Origin: Neospora caninum Liverpool
Taxonomy: Eukaryota; Apicomplexa; Conoidasida; Eucoccidiorida; Sarcocystidae
Assembly: GCF_000208865.1 (NCBI RefSeq)
Contig: NC_018395.1
Location: 5,256,839 to 5,320,838, forward strand
Direction: 5' to 3'
Length of the DNA stretch: 64,000 nt
The notes under the pieces are model-generated. The model worked only from the letters and a program-made list of their open reading frames with translations. It had not been told where the DNA came from and did not search any database. Every line of letters begins with the position of its first letter. Position 1 is the stretch's first letter. Shown here piece after piece: positions 12,601 through 25,200 of the stretch. The position numbers were made by a program, and so were the translations under genes.

Positions 12601-13390
12601 ACATAACATACATACATACATCCATACATACATACACATACATACATATACATACATATATATATATACACATCCAAGCGTGGGGATGGCGTCGGCGGTA
12701 CCTTTTTTCCGTGTGTTGGCCGTCGCGTTCTTCCAATTTGTCAATTCCTTTGGAATCAACGTGGACGCGCAGGAGGGCATGGATACCGTCTTCGGACATG
12801 GCCTCGTGGGGCACTTGCAGGGTCCACACGGAGAGGCCTTGATAGTCGACTCCGAGGTCTTGGACGCTCCCCGTTTGCAATTTTCCTCCGCGCGCTGGAC
12901 TTCCTGGGGACCGGGCGTCCGCGTCCACGCTCTTTACGCGGTGGAGAGGCACGAGGATGCGCACGTCGGGGATGAAGGCGACTTGGAACTCTCGCAGAAT
13001 CGCCCAAATGGAGTCTTCCTGATCGCCGACCTGGGCGGCTCCGGCGTCCATGGCGGCGAAGTAGACGCCATTCTGTTCAGTTTTCGCCTTCTGGCCGAGG
13101 CGATCGGCGAGCCGGGAGTAGATGGCTTTGAAGCGGATGCAGTGTGGACAGTGGCGCGAGAAAAACAAGACGATGACAACGTCTCCAGCGGTCAAATGCT
13201 GGTGGACAAACTGCCGAAACCCCGAGGCAGAGTTTAACACAAACACTGGACTGGTCCCGAACGGGTGCTCGGCGAGGACGGGCGGGAGGGAAGCCAGCGA
13301 AGCGGGCGATGGTGTCGAGTCAGCGAGAGAGACGGACGGGAGCGAAAAGAAAAAGAGAGAAAGAAGGAAGAAACTCGCGCGACTCGCCAT
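9610..13390 (-). CDS. QSOX: Quiescin-type sulfhydryl oxidase (thioredoxin + Erv/ALR domains)
   Basis: Three exons read right to left: 13390-12702, 12158-11000, 10590-9610 (942 residues; phases join cleanly). QSOX enzymes move electrons from substrate thiols through a thioredoxin CxxC to an FAD-bound Erv domain and on to O2, making disulfides in the secretory route. Seen here: an N-terminal signal peptide (about residues 1-23), a thioredoxin domain with the redox motif CPHC (81-84), a long helical middle with a poly-Ser/acidic insert, then an Erv domain opening with CRTLLCGVWTLFH (from about 456), the FAD-proximal pair CIAC (650-653), and LWLWRLHN (about 769-776), which matches the FAD-binding Trp/His/Asn element of QSOX. 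WPP near 842 also fits. The distal CxxC usual after WPP is missing: only one Cys remains there. No C-terminal membrane anchor is evident. ATG at 13390 has A at -3 and G at +4. Likely ER/Golgi or a secretory organelle. Confidence 0.93.
10722..10747. repeat. (TA)n microsatellite in QSOX intron 2
   Basis: A TA run inside the intron between the second and third QSOX exons. Confidence 0.85.
12440..12672. repeat. (CATA)n microsatellite filling QSOX intron 1
   Basis: More than 200 bp of imperfect CATA tetranucleotides with scattered CATAACATA variants, inside the first QSOX intron (12701-12159). It creates spurious minus-strand frames of Tyr/Val/Cys/Met repeats, which are not protein. Confidence 0.93.
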
Positions 13391-13591
13391 CTTTACTTTT
13401 TTTTCAGTCCCATCCTACGCGATGCGCGTTACGAGCCGAACAAACGCCTTTCGTCCACGCGAGAGCCAGGCTGGCCTGTTGCGCAGAACGAGGGACATGA
13501 ATGAAAAAACCGAGCAAATATCCCACGGTCGCGAGAAACGGCGCATTCGGCGGAAAGGCCGTTATTTAGAAAAAAAACCCGACACTCAGCA

Positions 13592-13640
13592 CGGCGACGC
13601 ACACCGCGACGCACACCGCGACGCACACCGCGACGCACAG
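13592..13640. repeat. 12-bp tandem repeat (CGCGACGCACAC), about four copies
   Basis: Direct head-to-tail copies about 200 bp upstream of the QSOX start codon, in its expected promoter/leader. Confidence 0.9.
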
Positions 13641-15463
13641 GTCTCACGCCGAGAGAGCGGCCTACGCCCCGCGTCGCTCCTTCTTTTCCCGGCCTTCTTT
13701 GCAGCTGCACGGAAACGTAGAAAACGAAAGCGGCAAGGGCGAGCGTTTTTCAAAAAGAAAACAATCTCACATTCGACGTGAGGAAGGGCGGCCCCCGGCC
13801 GAGAGGTTCGCGACCCGCGCGCGCTGGTCGGGGGGTTTGCGCTCCCGCGCCAGAAAAATCCTCGAAAGACTGCGAGCGATTTCGTGTGAAACTGCTAGAA
13901 GAAAAGGAACTTATAGAGAGAAAGCCGGTGTTTCTGCGTCTTTTTGGGCAACGGGCCGCTCTCGCGAAAAGGAAAACGGGAGGCGGGCGAAGCGACTTCG
14001 GCGCATGCGTTTCTTTGAGAAGGACGTCTCTCCTCCCTTTGCCAAAAAATAGGGATTAAAGGCTTTCGGAATAAACCTGATTCCCTACAAGGCTTGGCTC
14101 GGCAACGTCGAAAAGAACAGGACGCGGACGAAACACGGCGAACGGAAGGGAAGAGAAACAGCACACAGCCCCTGCGGCGGCGAAAAAGCAAACCCTTTCG
14201 CTCCGATCCAAAAGATCTTTTGGGATGAAAATGTGGATACAGCTGTCGACGCAGCTCAGAGAAAAACGAAAGAATGGCAGGTTCTACGAAAAGAAAACAC
14301 AGCGCGGACCGCCCTGCGGGGCCGTTCGGGAAGGTAAAGTGGGCGTGGACGCGACAAACACTGGACAGTTGCCAGGTTCTCTGTATTGGGGTCCATCGGT
14401 GAGCAAGGTGTCTGATTTCACGTTTTTTTCCCTATCAGCATGCGAGGAACCACAGACTGCGGCCTCTTTCACTGGCCAAACCTGTTTTAGGGGAGAAATC
14501 TACCGCGCGAAAAATCCGAGCGTAGTGCTTCGTCCACCAACGGGAAGGGGAAGACCGACGGATTGGGATTGAGGGCAAGCTGCTTCCGGCGGCTAGGCAG
14601 TGAAGCCCAGTTACCAAAGCTTTTGCCGCTGTCCGGTAGGAGCAAAAAGACGATCTTTCATGTCCAACGGTGAATCAGAAGTAGCGCCGCCGATCAGATG
14701 TGCCATGTTATGTGCGGAGGAGGAGGGACTGAGACTACCCCCTCAAAGTCATCGTTCGTGCAGGGACGGAGGGCAAAAGAACGCAGGATCGTGCACACCT
14801 TACACGGAGAAAAAGTTCTGCGACATTTACGAGATATCACTCTGACTCACCACCATCATGGCGAAGTCAGTTCATTGTAAACCAGACCACTGCAAAGAGG
14901 CATCACGCTACAGAGCCCCTCGAAGGGGTCAGAGGCAGTTCGGTAGGAATAGCCTAGAAAAACAAAGAAACAGCAAAGCTTCCTCTCCCTCTTGGCCTCA
15001 AATATATACTATAGAGATGATAATACCCTATATACATGTCATATGTATATATATGATATAGATGTCTCTGTCTCTCTGTATATGCTTCGCATTCGCAGGG
15101 TGTCGGCATACGGACTCGTGGTGCATTAGGCAGGAACGTCTCTGGAGGGTTACGAGTATCGATACGGGTCTTATATGAAAGGGTTTGGAGCTCATACATG
15201 GAACAAAGCTTTCAAACATGCAGATGTTTGTCTCTCCATCGCCGTACATGTTTTAATCGACAATGCCAGTGTTTGCCTGTTGTGGATGGGCACTCTTTTC
15301 TATCTGTTTTTCTCCCTCTCGTGCTATCCTCGGCTAGTTTGCCCTCACTGCTGACTCGTTCTTCTCTATATATCTGCATCTTCCTCCACCTCCTTGCTGA
15401 TCTGCCAATGGCCCCAACCAGCTATCTGTCGACCTGCGTAAAGGCGCGCATCTTCGCGCGCGG

Positions 15464-15502
<39 letters not shown>
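15464..15502. repeat. Compound (TC)n(TA)n microsatellite
   Basis: A CT run passes directly into a TA run in the QSOX-TRIP4 spacer. Confidence 0.9.
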
Positions 15503-15503
<1 letters not shown>

Positions 15504-15667
15504 GTAGTCGTGCCTACACACATGCATCATCGCAAATGCAGGGCCGGTTTCGAGTTCGGACCGCGAAAACAAAGCGCCAGACAACACATTAATGCCGATG
15601 GACTATGCAGACAGAGGTGTACGCTGTCAGTGCAGTGCTAGGAGTACGGGGACCCCGGCAGCTCCCC

Positions 15668-15668
<1 letters not shown>

Positions 15669-15707
<39 letters not shown>
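15669..15707. repeat. (TA)n microsatellite
   Basis: About 19 uninterrupted TA units in the QSOX-TRIP4 spacer. Confidence 0.92.
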
Positions 15708-15710
<3 letters not shown>

Positions 15711-17171
15711 TACAGGATGAATTGCAAACCACACGAAGACGCGATGAAACTTGGTCTGCCTAACACTGCAAATGTTCCTAGATATATTCCGTCACAACTG
15801 TCACTTTTTTATCTATTTTGCTCACATCTGCGTATGTAAATTACTGGAGAGAAACACCACATACACGAACCTACTTCCCGTCCCTGTTGGGGTGCTGTTC
15901 GTCCATATGGGACGTGCATTTGCCAGCTAAAACACCTGATGTGGAGAGATAGAGCAGTTCACTCGTTTTTCCCGCTTTCTGGTACAGTTCCCTCGTCGAG
16001 CTATCCGTTGTGTTCAACGCGCCGGTGGTCCACTCACTGACTCACACACAGCCGCATCTTTGAAACGGATGCATGCATCTCTTGTATGAAACTTATGAAA
16101 CTACCCTACTGCACGGATGAATAGATATACACATGAATTCTACATGAATTTGCACTCGCATATATGTTTTTTTATCCCAATCTCGAAGACCATACTGCCA
16201 GAGGCGTGGATCCGGGGTAGGTTGGTGTCTTGTGCATGCAACCGTCACAGAACAGGTTTCTCCGTTTAGATTCCCTTGTCCCCACACGCAGCCTTTTCGG
16301 GCTCTCCAGGACAAAAAAGCGAGTCCTTTATTTCCAATTAAAGTGAATCTACTAGTGTGCTTGAGGTAACCTACAGAACAGAGATGCGCTTACACCCACC
16401 AATTTGCATGCTCGGACGAACATGCGCGCTGCTGGAAGGCGACTTTTTCTCGGCTCGAAAGTCTTCTTCTGGAACGCAGCTCTCTACTTTTAAGTTGGAT
16501 TTTCTGTCACTTCGGGCTTGGAAACGGCGGCTGCTTTTGCCGTACTCGCGAGAAAACGGTGTATGTGTGTGTTGAGCCGGAGACAAGGTGCCCAGTGCCG
16601 CGTGTGTTTCCTAGCAAAAAAGAGACCATGACCTCTCCTCTAGCGGGAAACGAACTTCGGTCCTCTTTCTCGATTCTTAAAAGTCCATGTCTAAAAGAAA
16701 CAGACAATCGCGTGGCCTGTACGAGCTCGACACCGCCTTCCTTTCCGCCACATGACCTGCCTGCTCTCGCCGTTTCCAACTTCCACGCTGACTGGTCTCT
16801 GACTTCCACTTTTTTTGTGCTCCGTGCCCTCAGCGGCCGTTCGCAGTCTGTTTCTCTTCCCGAGTCACTTCCCCATCCTCCGAGCGCGCGCTTTTCCCTG
16901 CTTGTCCCTTCCCTTTCTCTCCTGTTCTGCCGTTCTCTCAGGCTGATGAAAGCACGCGCCCCTTTTTCGGAGCACCGGCGCCTTGGACCATCCTTCTCTC
17001 GCGCCTGACCCCCCCACCGGGTCCTCAAAGCGCTCCACATTTTCACTCCTTTTCCTCTCTCTGTCTTCTTCGGCTTCCAACGCTGGACGCGAGAAACACG
17101 GCGCGCCGAGGCGAGCTGTGGGGTCTCGTCTGCGTGAATCTGGTGCGTCTCGCCGTGTGTCTTCTCTCCAG

Positions 17172-20100
17172 ATGGCAGCGCCGGCGCCTCTCCCGCCCGA
17201 GTTGGCGGCTTGGGCACTGCAGGAGTTGCGGGCTCTTCTCCAGCTGGATGACGCCGATTCCTACCTTGTCGATGAACTTGCCTCCTTTCTTCCGGCTGTA
17301 GAGAGCAGAGAGAATGCAGGGGCGTGCGAGACACAACAAGAGGAGCAAAGACAGGAAGAACACGACCTGGCGCAGTTCCTCGAGTGTCTCGTGGCGCCGA
17401 TGCGCCCGGACTTTTCTCCCCAAGTCGCACAAGAAGTAGCGGACTTTGCCTCGGAGTTTGCGCAGCGTCTTCGCGACTCTCGAAGGAAGACGGGGGGAAA
17501 AAGGGTTCCTCCAAGGACAGAGGAACAACCGCAGACTCATGAACCTGAAGGCGAGGCTCGCGGAGAGACCGCATACTGGGAGCGTCACCGCGAAAAACCA
17601 CACGAAAAAGAAGAGGCGCAAACCAGGAGTCTACTACCACCAGGCCGGACTGCTGACCGCTCTTCCTATTCTTCCTCCTGTTCGTCCTCTCCTGCTTCAG
17701 CTTCTTCTTCCTCTTCTTTGTCCTCTTCTCCTTTTTCGTCTTCTTCCTGTGGCTCTTCCTCTCCTTCCTCTTCTTCCTCTCCCTCTTCTTTTTCTTCTCC
17801 TTTTTCGTCTGCTTCCTCTGGTTCTTCCTCTTCTTGTCCCCCTGCCTCTTCTTCTCCCCCTGCCTCTTCTTCTTCTTCTCCCCCTGCCTCTTCTTCTTCT
17901 TCTTCTTCGTTTTCATCTGGATCGGGGGACGGTGTCTCTCGCTCGACAGGAGCAACGGAAGAGAAGAATGAGGAGAAAGGAGAGGAGAGAGAGGCGGCTC
18001 TATTGAACTCGAAGAGGGAGACGAAGCGTGTGAAGAAGGCCGGTGTGCTACAGCTGGATGCTTTCGGCCTCGCTGCGTCGCGTGTCTCGCTCGGAGACAG
18101 CAAAAGAAACAAATATATGTGTGTACAGAGGGCGAACGAGCCGAAGTCTGTGCGTTGCATTTGTCTCTGTATGGGAACAGAACACGGCGTCCACGGCAGC
18201 TGTATGTACTGCGGGAAAGTGGCATGCAAGATGGAAGGCGGCGAAGAGTGTCTCTTCTGCGGAAACAAAATCAAGACGCACTTCAGTGTTTCTTCTCTGG
18301 AGTCGTTTTCCGAGAAAAACCTGGGAATCTGTTACTCTCTGCACTCGGAAGACGAAAGGCGCGAGGGCGGCAGGGGAAGGAAATCCCGTGGATCACCCAA
18401 GAAGCACTCAAAGGGGAAACCCGCCTTCTGCCATTCTGGACGCGGAGGACAAGAAAGAGAAGAGAGTGAAAGACTCGGAGCCGAAAGCGACGGCTGGCTC
18501 GAGGAAGAGCGCCTCGAGAATGCGACCCCTGAGGAAAGAGAGACTGCCAGACAGAAACGCCTACAGGCTCTGAAACGCGGTGAGCCGAACGAAGGAGAAG
18601 AACGCAAAGAAATCTCGACATCTCCATATGGAAATGCACATGACTGCCTGCATCGATGCAACTAGAGAGCACTACACCAACATCCATACACCTATATATG
18701 TTTATCGTATGCAGACGTGGCGTTCAGAGATAGATCTCTCCGCGTTTCTGTGAACGTCTGTATGTTCGGTAGATGTGTGTGCCTGTTCTGGTGGTGTCTT
18801 GTGTCGAATTGCCGTTCCCTTTTTTCTGCGCTTTTGAATTATCGATGTTGTCTTTTTCCTTGTCTGCCCGCCTTTCTTGGGATGTTTGTCCTTTTTTCTC
18901 CTCTTCCCGCACGCAGCCGTGGCCCTTAAGGACCGCCTTGTGCACTTTGATCGGACGAGTGCAGTCCGCAGCGTCGTCTACGATGACGCAACTGACTGGT
19001 TCGACGAGGCTAATAACATGTGGATTGATTCAAGCAAGCGAGCGGAGGCCGCTGCGCAGTGGGAAGAGCAGAGCCGCCAAGCAGAGGAAGACAAAAGTAA
19101 GGAGAAACGGGGGAATCGGCGATTCGTGGCACACATGAAATCCTAGAAAACGCCCTCAGTACAGAAATGAGAATATATTCCGGGAGCATCTGGTCTTTAT
19201 CGGTGAACTCTAACCCTACAAGAATCCTGTTTCTCTTCCACAAGCGAGAGCAGCAGCGTGGACCGCACGGGGGGAAAGCGGCAAGGGGGACAGAAGCGCG
19301 CCGATGCTTGACTATTGCGGCTAGGTTTCTGTGTTTTAGGTGTCTAGACAGCGGAGACAGCTGGGTCAAGAGAGGAAAAAGACTTTTCGAGGCACTTTGT
19401 GTTGGGATTCGGTTCACGTTTCGCGTTTCTCGTGTCTTCTCCAGGACGCGCTCGTATCACTTTGGATCTTGTCAACAAGACGATTATCGACGAGACCCAG
19501 ATGCGAGCTGAAGAACGCCTCACAGCCCAAGAAGAAAAGCTCCAGCGCTTCCACCTGGCGTGTGCGGCGGCCCCGGAAGAAGAGCCGGGGCGCGACGCCG
19601 AAACGGACGAGGCCAGCGGCAGTTCGCAGTGGGGCGGGCAGAAGACGAAGATGTACTTTGACGAAGAGAAAAAGAGAGAAGCTGAAAAAGGCGAGTTGAA
19701 GAAGCCGAATGCCTTTCCGCCGCTGTCGAAAGAAGACACCAGGAAGCAACTCGCCAGACTGGAAGAAATTCAGAGACGGGTGGAAGAGCAAGCGGCTCGC
19801 CGGTGGAGAGACGAGAGAGACGCAGAGGAGGAACTCGCGGAGTGGGAAGAGGGCGACTGTGAGGATGAAGCGGAAAGAGGAGAAGATGCCGAGCAGGAAA
19901 GCGCGAGGAATTCTTTGGGACTCTCATCTGTCCAAAATCCATCCCTTTCGTCCACGTCACGGCGCCTGCTGGAAGTGCTTCAGGCGTCTCGACTTGAGGG
20001 CAGCTGCGAGACAGCCGACGTTGCTAGTTGGGCTCCAGAGGCACGGTCGGGAGGCGGCGACAGCACGGCCGCCGGCAGCGGGGCCACCAAGCAAGCGGGC

Positions 20101-22270
20101 TTTTTTGTCTCGCGCTCTGCACCCTTCAAACAGGAGGAAGAGTTGATGGAGGCCCCCTTCCACGCGCCTCAGGGGAAATGGCAACAGAATCTCCAAAGCC
20201 GTCTCCAAGAACAAGCGGCGAAGGAAGAAGAGCGGCGCCGAATGGAAAAGCACGAAAAAGCGAGTCGACAGGGACGGGATGGGCCCCCGTCTGGGGCAGC
20301 GCCATCGTCAGAGGAAGAAAAGCGTTCAGGTGGAGCCGCACTTGCTTTTTGCCCGTCTGTGCTTCCTCCTAACGCTGCCTCGGCGCCGGTGCCGCTCGAG
20401 GCAGCGGGAAAAAAGCAACGACTATTCCACGTGGAAGAGGCAGTGCTCTTGGGAGAAGAAGACCAAACAGACGAAAGAGATCGGACCCACCGCCTGTCTG
20501 TACGGCAGTCCGGCCCCGGTGACTCTTCGCGTCAAATCCCCGTTTCGTCCTCGGAGTGTCTTGGGATGAGTGAAGCTGACGCTTACGCGTGGGAGTGGGA
20601 GGGAGACGTCGAAGAAGGAGAACGCGAGAACGAAGCAGACAGTGACGCGTTGCAAGATGCGTACGAAGACGCACAGGACGAGGGTCTCTGCCTCACAGTT
20701 CGGCAACCTTTTGCTTCGCTCATTGTGTTGGGCTTCAAGGCGAAGGAAGGACGAAACTGGCCTTGTGCACATCGGGGACGGTGAGAAGAACGAAACAAAG
20801 GCGCCAGGAAGGAACAAGCGAGCACAAAACGCGCGGGATAAACAAGTGCAGTTTTCGTCTCTCGCTTCCCCCTTTTCAGACTGAGGATCCTCCCCGCCGT
20901 AAAGGAAAACGGCTCGACCGGGTGCTGCTGGGGTCCACACCAATAAGGGATATATGCATGTATGTATGTATGTATTTATTAACATATACAGAGATACCTG
21001 AGTTGATCCTTGAATCGATGTTTGTGCTACACAACGATGCGTGCATGCGTGCGTCTGCTAAAGGCGTGTCTCAGTGGACCTGTAGGGTGTTGTGTTTTGC
21101 TTTGTCTCGCCTAGGTTGTGGATCCACGCTGCCGCGTCACCTCCAAGCACTGCGGCGATTGAGGCGGCTCGGCGCTTCTACGAGCAGCTTCTCCATCTGT
21201 CTGCTTCTGCCTCTTGCGTTTGGAAGGGCAGTGAAGAAGGTTATCTATTTGAGCGCAGAGACCACGAGAAGGAAGGCCGGGAGACGAACGAAGTTCCGCT
21301 GCCACCCTTTCCGCGCGAGTTCCCCACTTCCGCAGTTTTAGGCTGTGTGACCGTTGTGGACTGCGCTGAGAAGACGGGAGAAGCCAGTTTGGTGAGAGGG
21401 ACAAGCGAAGACGAGAAGACAAGTAGAGACGGAGGAGCAGGAAAAGGAAGGGAACGACAGAGCGGAATGGAAGGTTCCTGGAGAGGGAGGAGGAAACCCA
21501 AGGGAGGCACCGAAACAGCACGAGTCGTCCAGGGGATTAGACTTGGCCTATCCTGAATCCATATTAGGCACCACGGAAACGTGCCGGTTCTTTCGCCTAT
21601 GTAAATATACGCATTTAGATACGCATACATGTCAGCAGCTGCTGCTGGATAGCGTACTTCTCGGTGTTCGCTCCGTTGTCTTCGGTTCCCGTTTCTCGAC
21701 AGTCTGTGCCCAGTTCCAGTTTGCCTTGTCGCTGGTCGTTCTCCAGGGTCTGGACGAGACGGAAGGGTGCCAGTTCGAGTTCTGTCTACGGAGGCCGCGC
21801 AGGCTCATCGTACCAGTCAGGGTGAGGAAGGCATCCGAGACTGAGACACGAGCGAGTACAAAAGCGAAGGAAAGGTAGCTTGTGGAAGAACGAGGCAGGA
21901 GTGAACATCAAGAGAAAGCAAGAGGGAGTGAAAGGACCGTACAGACACGGAGGGAGGGGACACGGAGGGAGGGGACACGGAGACAAAGAGAAAAACGCAG
22001 ACACGAAAGAGTGAAGCCGACAGGCGGCATGCGTCGCCTTTTACTGTTGTTGACGTGGTGTGATCCATGCCGTTTTCTGACCTGGTTCAGGTGCGGGGGC
22101 GCCATCCACGAATCTGGAATCTTAACTCCTCAAAGGTCCCCCACCTGCAGGCAGCTCTGCTCAAGTCACGGTGGCCTCGGGTCTTGGGGCACAAGTTCAG
22201 GGAGCAGAAACAGAGCCACCAAGAGAAGGAGAACTCTGAGAAAACGCAGGGGCGGAACGGGGAAGAATAG
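17172..22270 (+). CDS. TRIP4: Activating signal cointegrator 1 orthologue (zf-C2HC5 + ASCH domains)
   Basis: Six exons: 17172-18579, 18917-19096, 19445-20780, 21115-21391, 21747-21821, 22091-22270 (1,151 residues). TRIP4/ASC-1 is the scaffold of the ASC complex, known in animals for transcription coactivation and for splitting collided ribosomes. Seen here: the C2HC5 zinc finger at about residues 328-365 (CICLCMGTEHG, CMYCGKVAC, CLFCGNK), the conserved HFDRTSAVRSVVYDD segment that follows it, a Glu/Lys-rich linker, and the C-terminal ASCH domain from about 944 (CLTVRQPFASLIVLGFK, EGRNW, HRGRLWIHAA, LGCVTVVDC, GRHPRIWNL). Phases join across every intron and the ASCH motifs cross two of them in frame, which supports the model. 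It is about twice the length of the human protein (581 residues, from memory) because of a poly-Ser tract (about 167-255) and acidic/Arg-rich inserts. The ATG is directly preceded by a splice-acceptor-like tctccag. Nuclear/cytosolic location inferred. Confidence 0.94.
17671..17935 (+). repeat. Poly-serine-coding (TCT/TCC) tract inside TRIP4 exon 1
   Basis: Imperfect TCC/TCT codon repeats encode about 88 residues that are mostly Ser with some Pro/Ala. It falls between the N-terminal region and the zinc finger, so the conserved domains are not interrupted. Confidence 0.9.
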
Positions 22271-25200
22271 GGAAGCGACGCCGTGGCAGCGGAGCGCGGA
22301 CGGACGGGAGTAGGAGAGAAAGAGACATGGAAATGATGGAAAGAACCCCATGGGACAACGAAGGCGAGAAAGGGAGACTTAAACCGAAAACTCGCAGAAG
22401 AAGCGATGACGAATTTTGGAGGAGCGCTGACGCCTGTCGCGGAAGAACTGCCAAGAAAAGGGTACCTTTCTTCTTCACCTTGCAGCTATCCTTTTTCAGC
22501 AGGGATAGACGTGAATGGTAGTCGGTCTCCCTGCGTGTGACTGTCTCCGTTTTGCCCTACAACGGCCTTTTTCTCACTTCACAAAGTTACAGGTTCAGTG
22601 TTATTCCCCTTCGGAATAAACTGCTCGCGCTGTTGCATTCTCCTGTCTCCTCGGTTGACAGGTTTCTCTCTCAGAATATCTGTTTTTTCCCCTTTTCCTC
22701 GCTGTGTAACTGCACCGTTTATGATTTCCCCTCTTCTGTTTCGTCGCTTTTATCTGGATATTTCCTTTTTCCTTATTTGTCGCGCTCTCCGTTAGGAAGA
22801 TGAACGCATCTACACCTTGGGTTCTAGACTTCCTTAAACACATTTTCTACACTCAGTTCTCAAGATATCGGTATGGTAAAATAAATGTATATTGATATAT
22901 TCAGGTGGATGTGCACTGGGCAGAACCACACTTTGTGCGCTAAACGTTTGTATGCATGCTGATAAAGATAGATATGGAGAGATCTCTACTTGTGTACAGC
23001 ACTCGACTCCACCACTGGGCTGCCTAGAGTATCTGGCTGTATATGCGGCACAAGGCACCATTCGTCGGCGAGCCTTACCCAAGAATGTGGGGATAGCTTC
23101 TCTTGGTGCGTGGCACTTACTCTTACGTAAGGTGAACCCGACTGCACTGCGTCTTGTACAGTTACTCATACCGACGTTGAATATCTCGTCTCTCGAGCCT
23201 AGGGTTCCTGATCTACAACCCTTTCAGCGAAGCGTGTGAACGAAAGGTAGCGGACTTTCATTTTCCTTGGGCTTCGCTTACGCAAGCTTGACGCTTCGCC
23301 TTGTCAAACTCCCGTGTATATGATGCCACACAGGATAGACAGTTTACACTTTAGCGCATGGTCGCTTTGCATTTTCCTTGACATATCACGACCGGTACAT
23401 TTTCCACTCTACACAGGTTTCCTCCGGAATCTACGGGGAAGTAGCGCAGAGCATCTCTATGGAAACCGTATTTTGAATGACGGTACATTCAGATGTACAA
23501 GATACCTTTCTTTGTTTTCCTCAAGGATTTCGTGGCTCCACATAACAAAAGTGGATAGCGACTCAGCGACACTACGTGACTGCTTCAGCCCGCTACGTTG
23601 ATTTGACGGGGACTCGTCGGCATATTTTCCAGTGTTTTCAGGTGCACGTTGGGGTCGACTCGCTACAGAGGAACGAGGAACCATAAAAAACATTTCGGCA
23701 GAAGGATTGGCAACGTAGGGCGAAATAGAAATACAAAGAAAGACTTTGAATTTGCAGCCGGCGCCAGCTCGTGGTTCCTTTGTCTTTCATCCGTGATCTG
23801 GACCCACCGAATCGAAAGCAGCGCTGAAAAGGACCTTCATTGAGGGAGGGGGAAACATGCTTCTTCGTCTTCTCTCATTTTTCTGTCCGCTAGACATTTA
23901 AGACACTTCAGCACAACGAAGCTGCGCGTGGTTCCGGGACTGTGCTGTGTCTCCCGCTGCGAGTTGGAGGATAGAAAAGTGTGACAAAGAACGGTTGGAG
24001 AACAACGGTTTTATAGACTAGGTGCCCTCTTTTGTGGGCTTTCGAGGCGTACGAAACACGGGGACATTCCAAGAGAACACGGCTTGTCGTGCGTGCTTGG
24101 CTGTTTATCGCTTGAGCTCGTATTTGGCCGTCACTCAACAAGTAGGGGAAAAAGATCGGTAGGAGAAGACGACACGAGACCGTCGTTCGCTCTCTGTCTT
24201 GTCTCCTGATTTGGTGCTTTTGTGACGATCTGAAATCGACCCTATCTTGTCAAAGAAAGTACATCCAGGAAACACGTGAGATCTTTGTTCTCTGCTGTTC
24301 CTCCCTATTGGGTCACTCCAGACTGTGCCCGATCTGCTGTCTCGCCTAAAGTGCGGTGGACGCCAGATCTTCCCTGCTCGATTCTATCATGTTTCTTCCG
24401 TCCGTATGGATCATCTGTTTTCTCCCAATTTTTCTGTTCTGCGAAATACCAGTTGCTGGGGGCACAACAGATGCGTCGTCCTCGACTGTGCGTTTCTCAT
24501 CCAAAATCGAACCTCATCCACTGTCTCCCGGGGTGGACCGTATGGATAGAAGGCTCTTTCTAAAGTAATTTGGGGTTTTTGGCTTATCATTGTGAAAATT
24601 TATATTCGGCTATTTTTTCCCGCATCGCTTGTCCACGAACATGCCAACATGTGGGTGAGTGCTTCCTGCACCGATACCAACAACGCTACCGGTCTACCAG
24701 TTTAATATACACACTTGTGGCTTCGCTCGCCTTTTCACTTTCGTTTTAAGGCGAAAAGGACGAAGCCTGCCTGAAGCTCTCCATCTCGGTTTTTCAAAGT
24801 GTCTTTCGCATGTACTGGGCCGTTTCGACTTCTTGCTCGTGGCCCTGTGCCCTTTTTGAATCCATACAACGACTCTCCTGTCCGTATTCTAAACCTGTTT
24901 TCTCTTTGTTTCTCTCAACATTTCTCTGTTTCTTCCCTCCTCGCTCGGGTCTTGATCGAGGGCAGCAATTGGCAACCACGTGTATACTTTGGTCCACGTG
25001 TTTTCAACAAGTGTTTTCATTGTCTTCTGTACGCAGTCTCAACGCCTTTGTGACCTAGTGATAGACCATATCGCTCTGGTTTCTTTTTCTCACTTTCCTG
25101 TTTAGTGTAGTTTGCAACTCGAGCTTTGCCTACATGATGCATTTCTCTCGTTTTTTTGTCTGGAGAGGGCCGAGACGTGTCCTCGGTGGGGACTGAGGAG

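Larger units (their letters stand above)
13391..17171. other. Divergent spacer between QSOX and TRIP4
   Basis: This 3.8 kb stretch separates two genes read outward. Near QSOX it holds a 12-bp GC-rich tandem repeat; in the middle it holds two (TA)n tracts in A/T-rich sequence (about 15,000-16,350). The last 200 bases before the TRIP4 start are pyrimidine-rich and end in tctccag directly at the ATG, so a leader intron is likely. No coding feature is supported. Confidence 0.6.

Noticed and set aside
12435..12780. Minus-strand frames of repeated Tyr/Val/Cys/Met over the CATA array
   Set aside because: Pure translation of a tetranucleotide microsatellite inside a QSOX intron; splice sites on both sides remove it.
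19208..19217. Telomere-like taaccctac in a TRIP4 intron
   Set aside because: A single partial unit, not an array.
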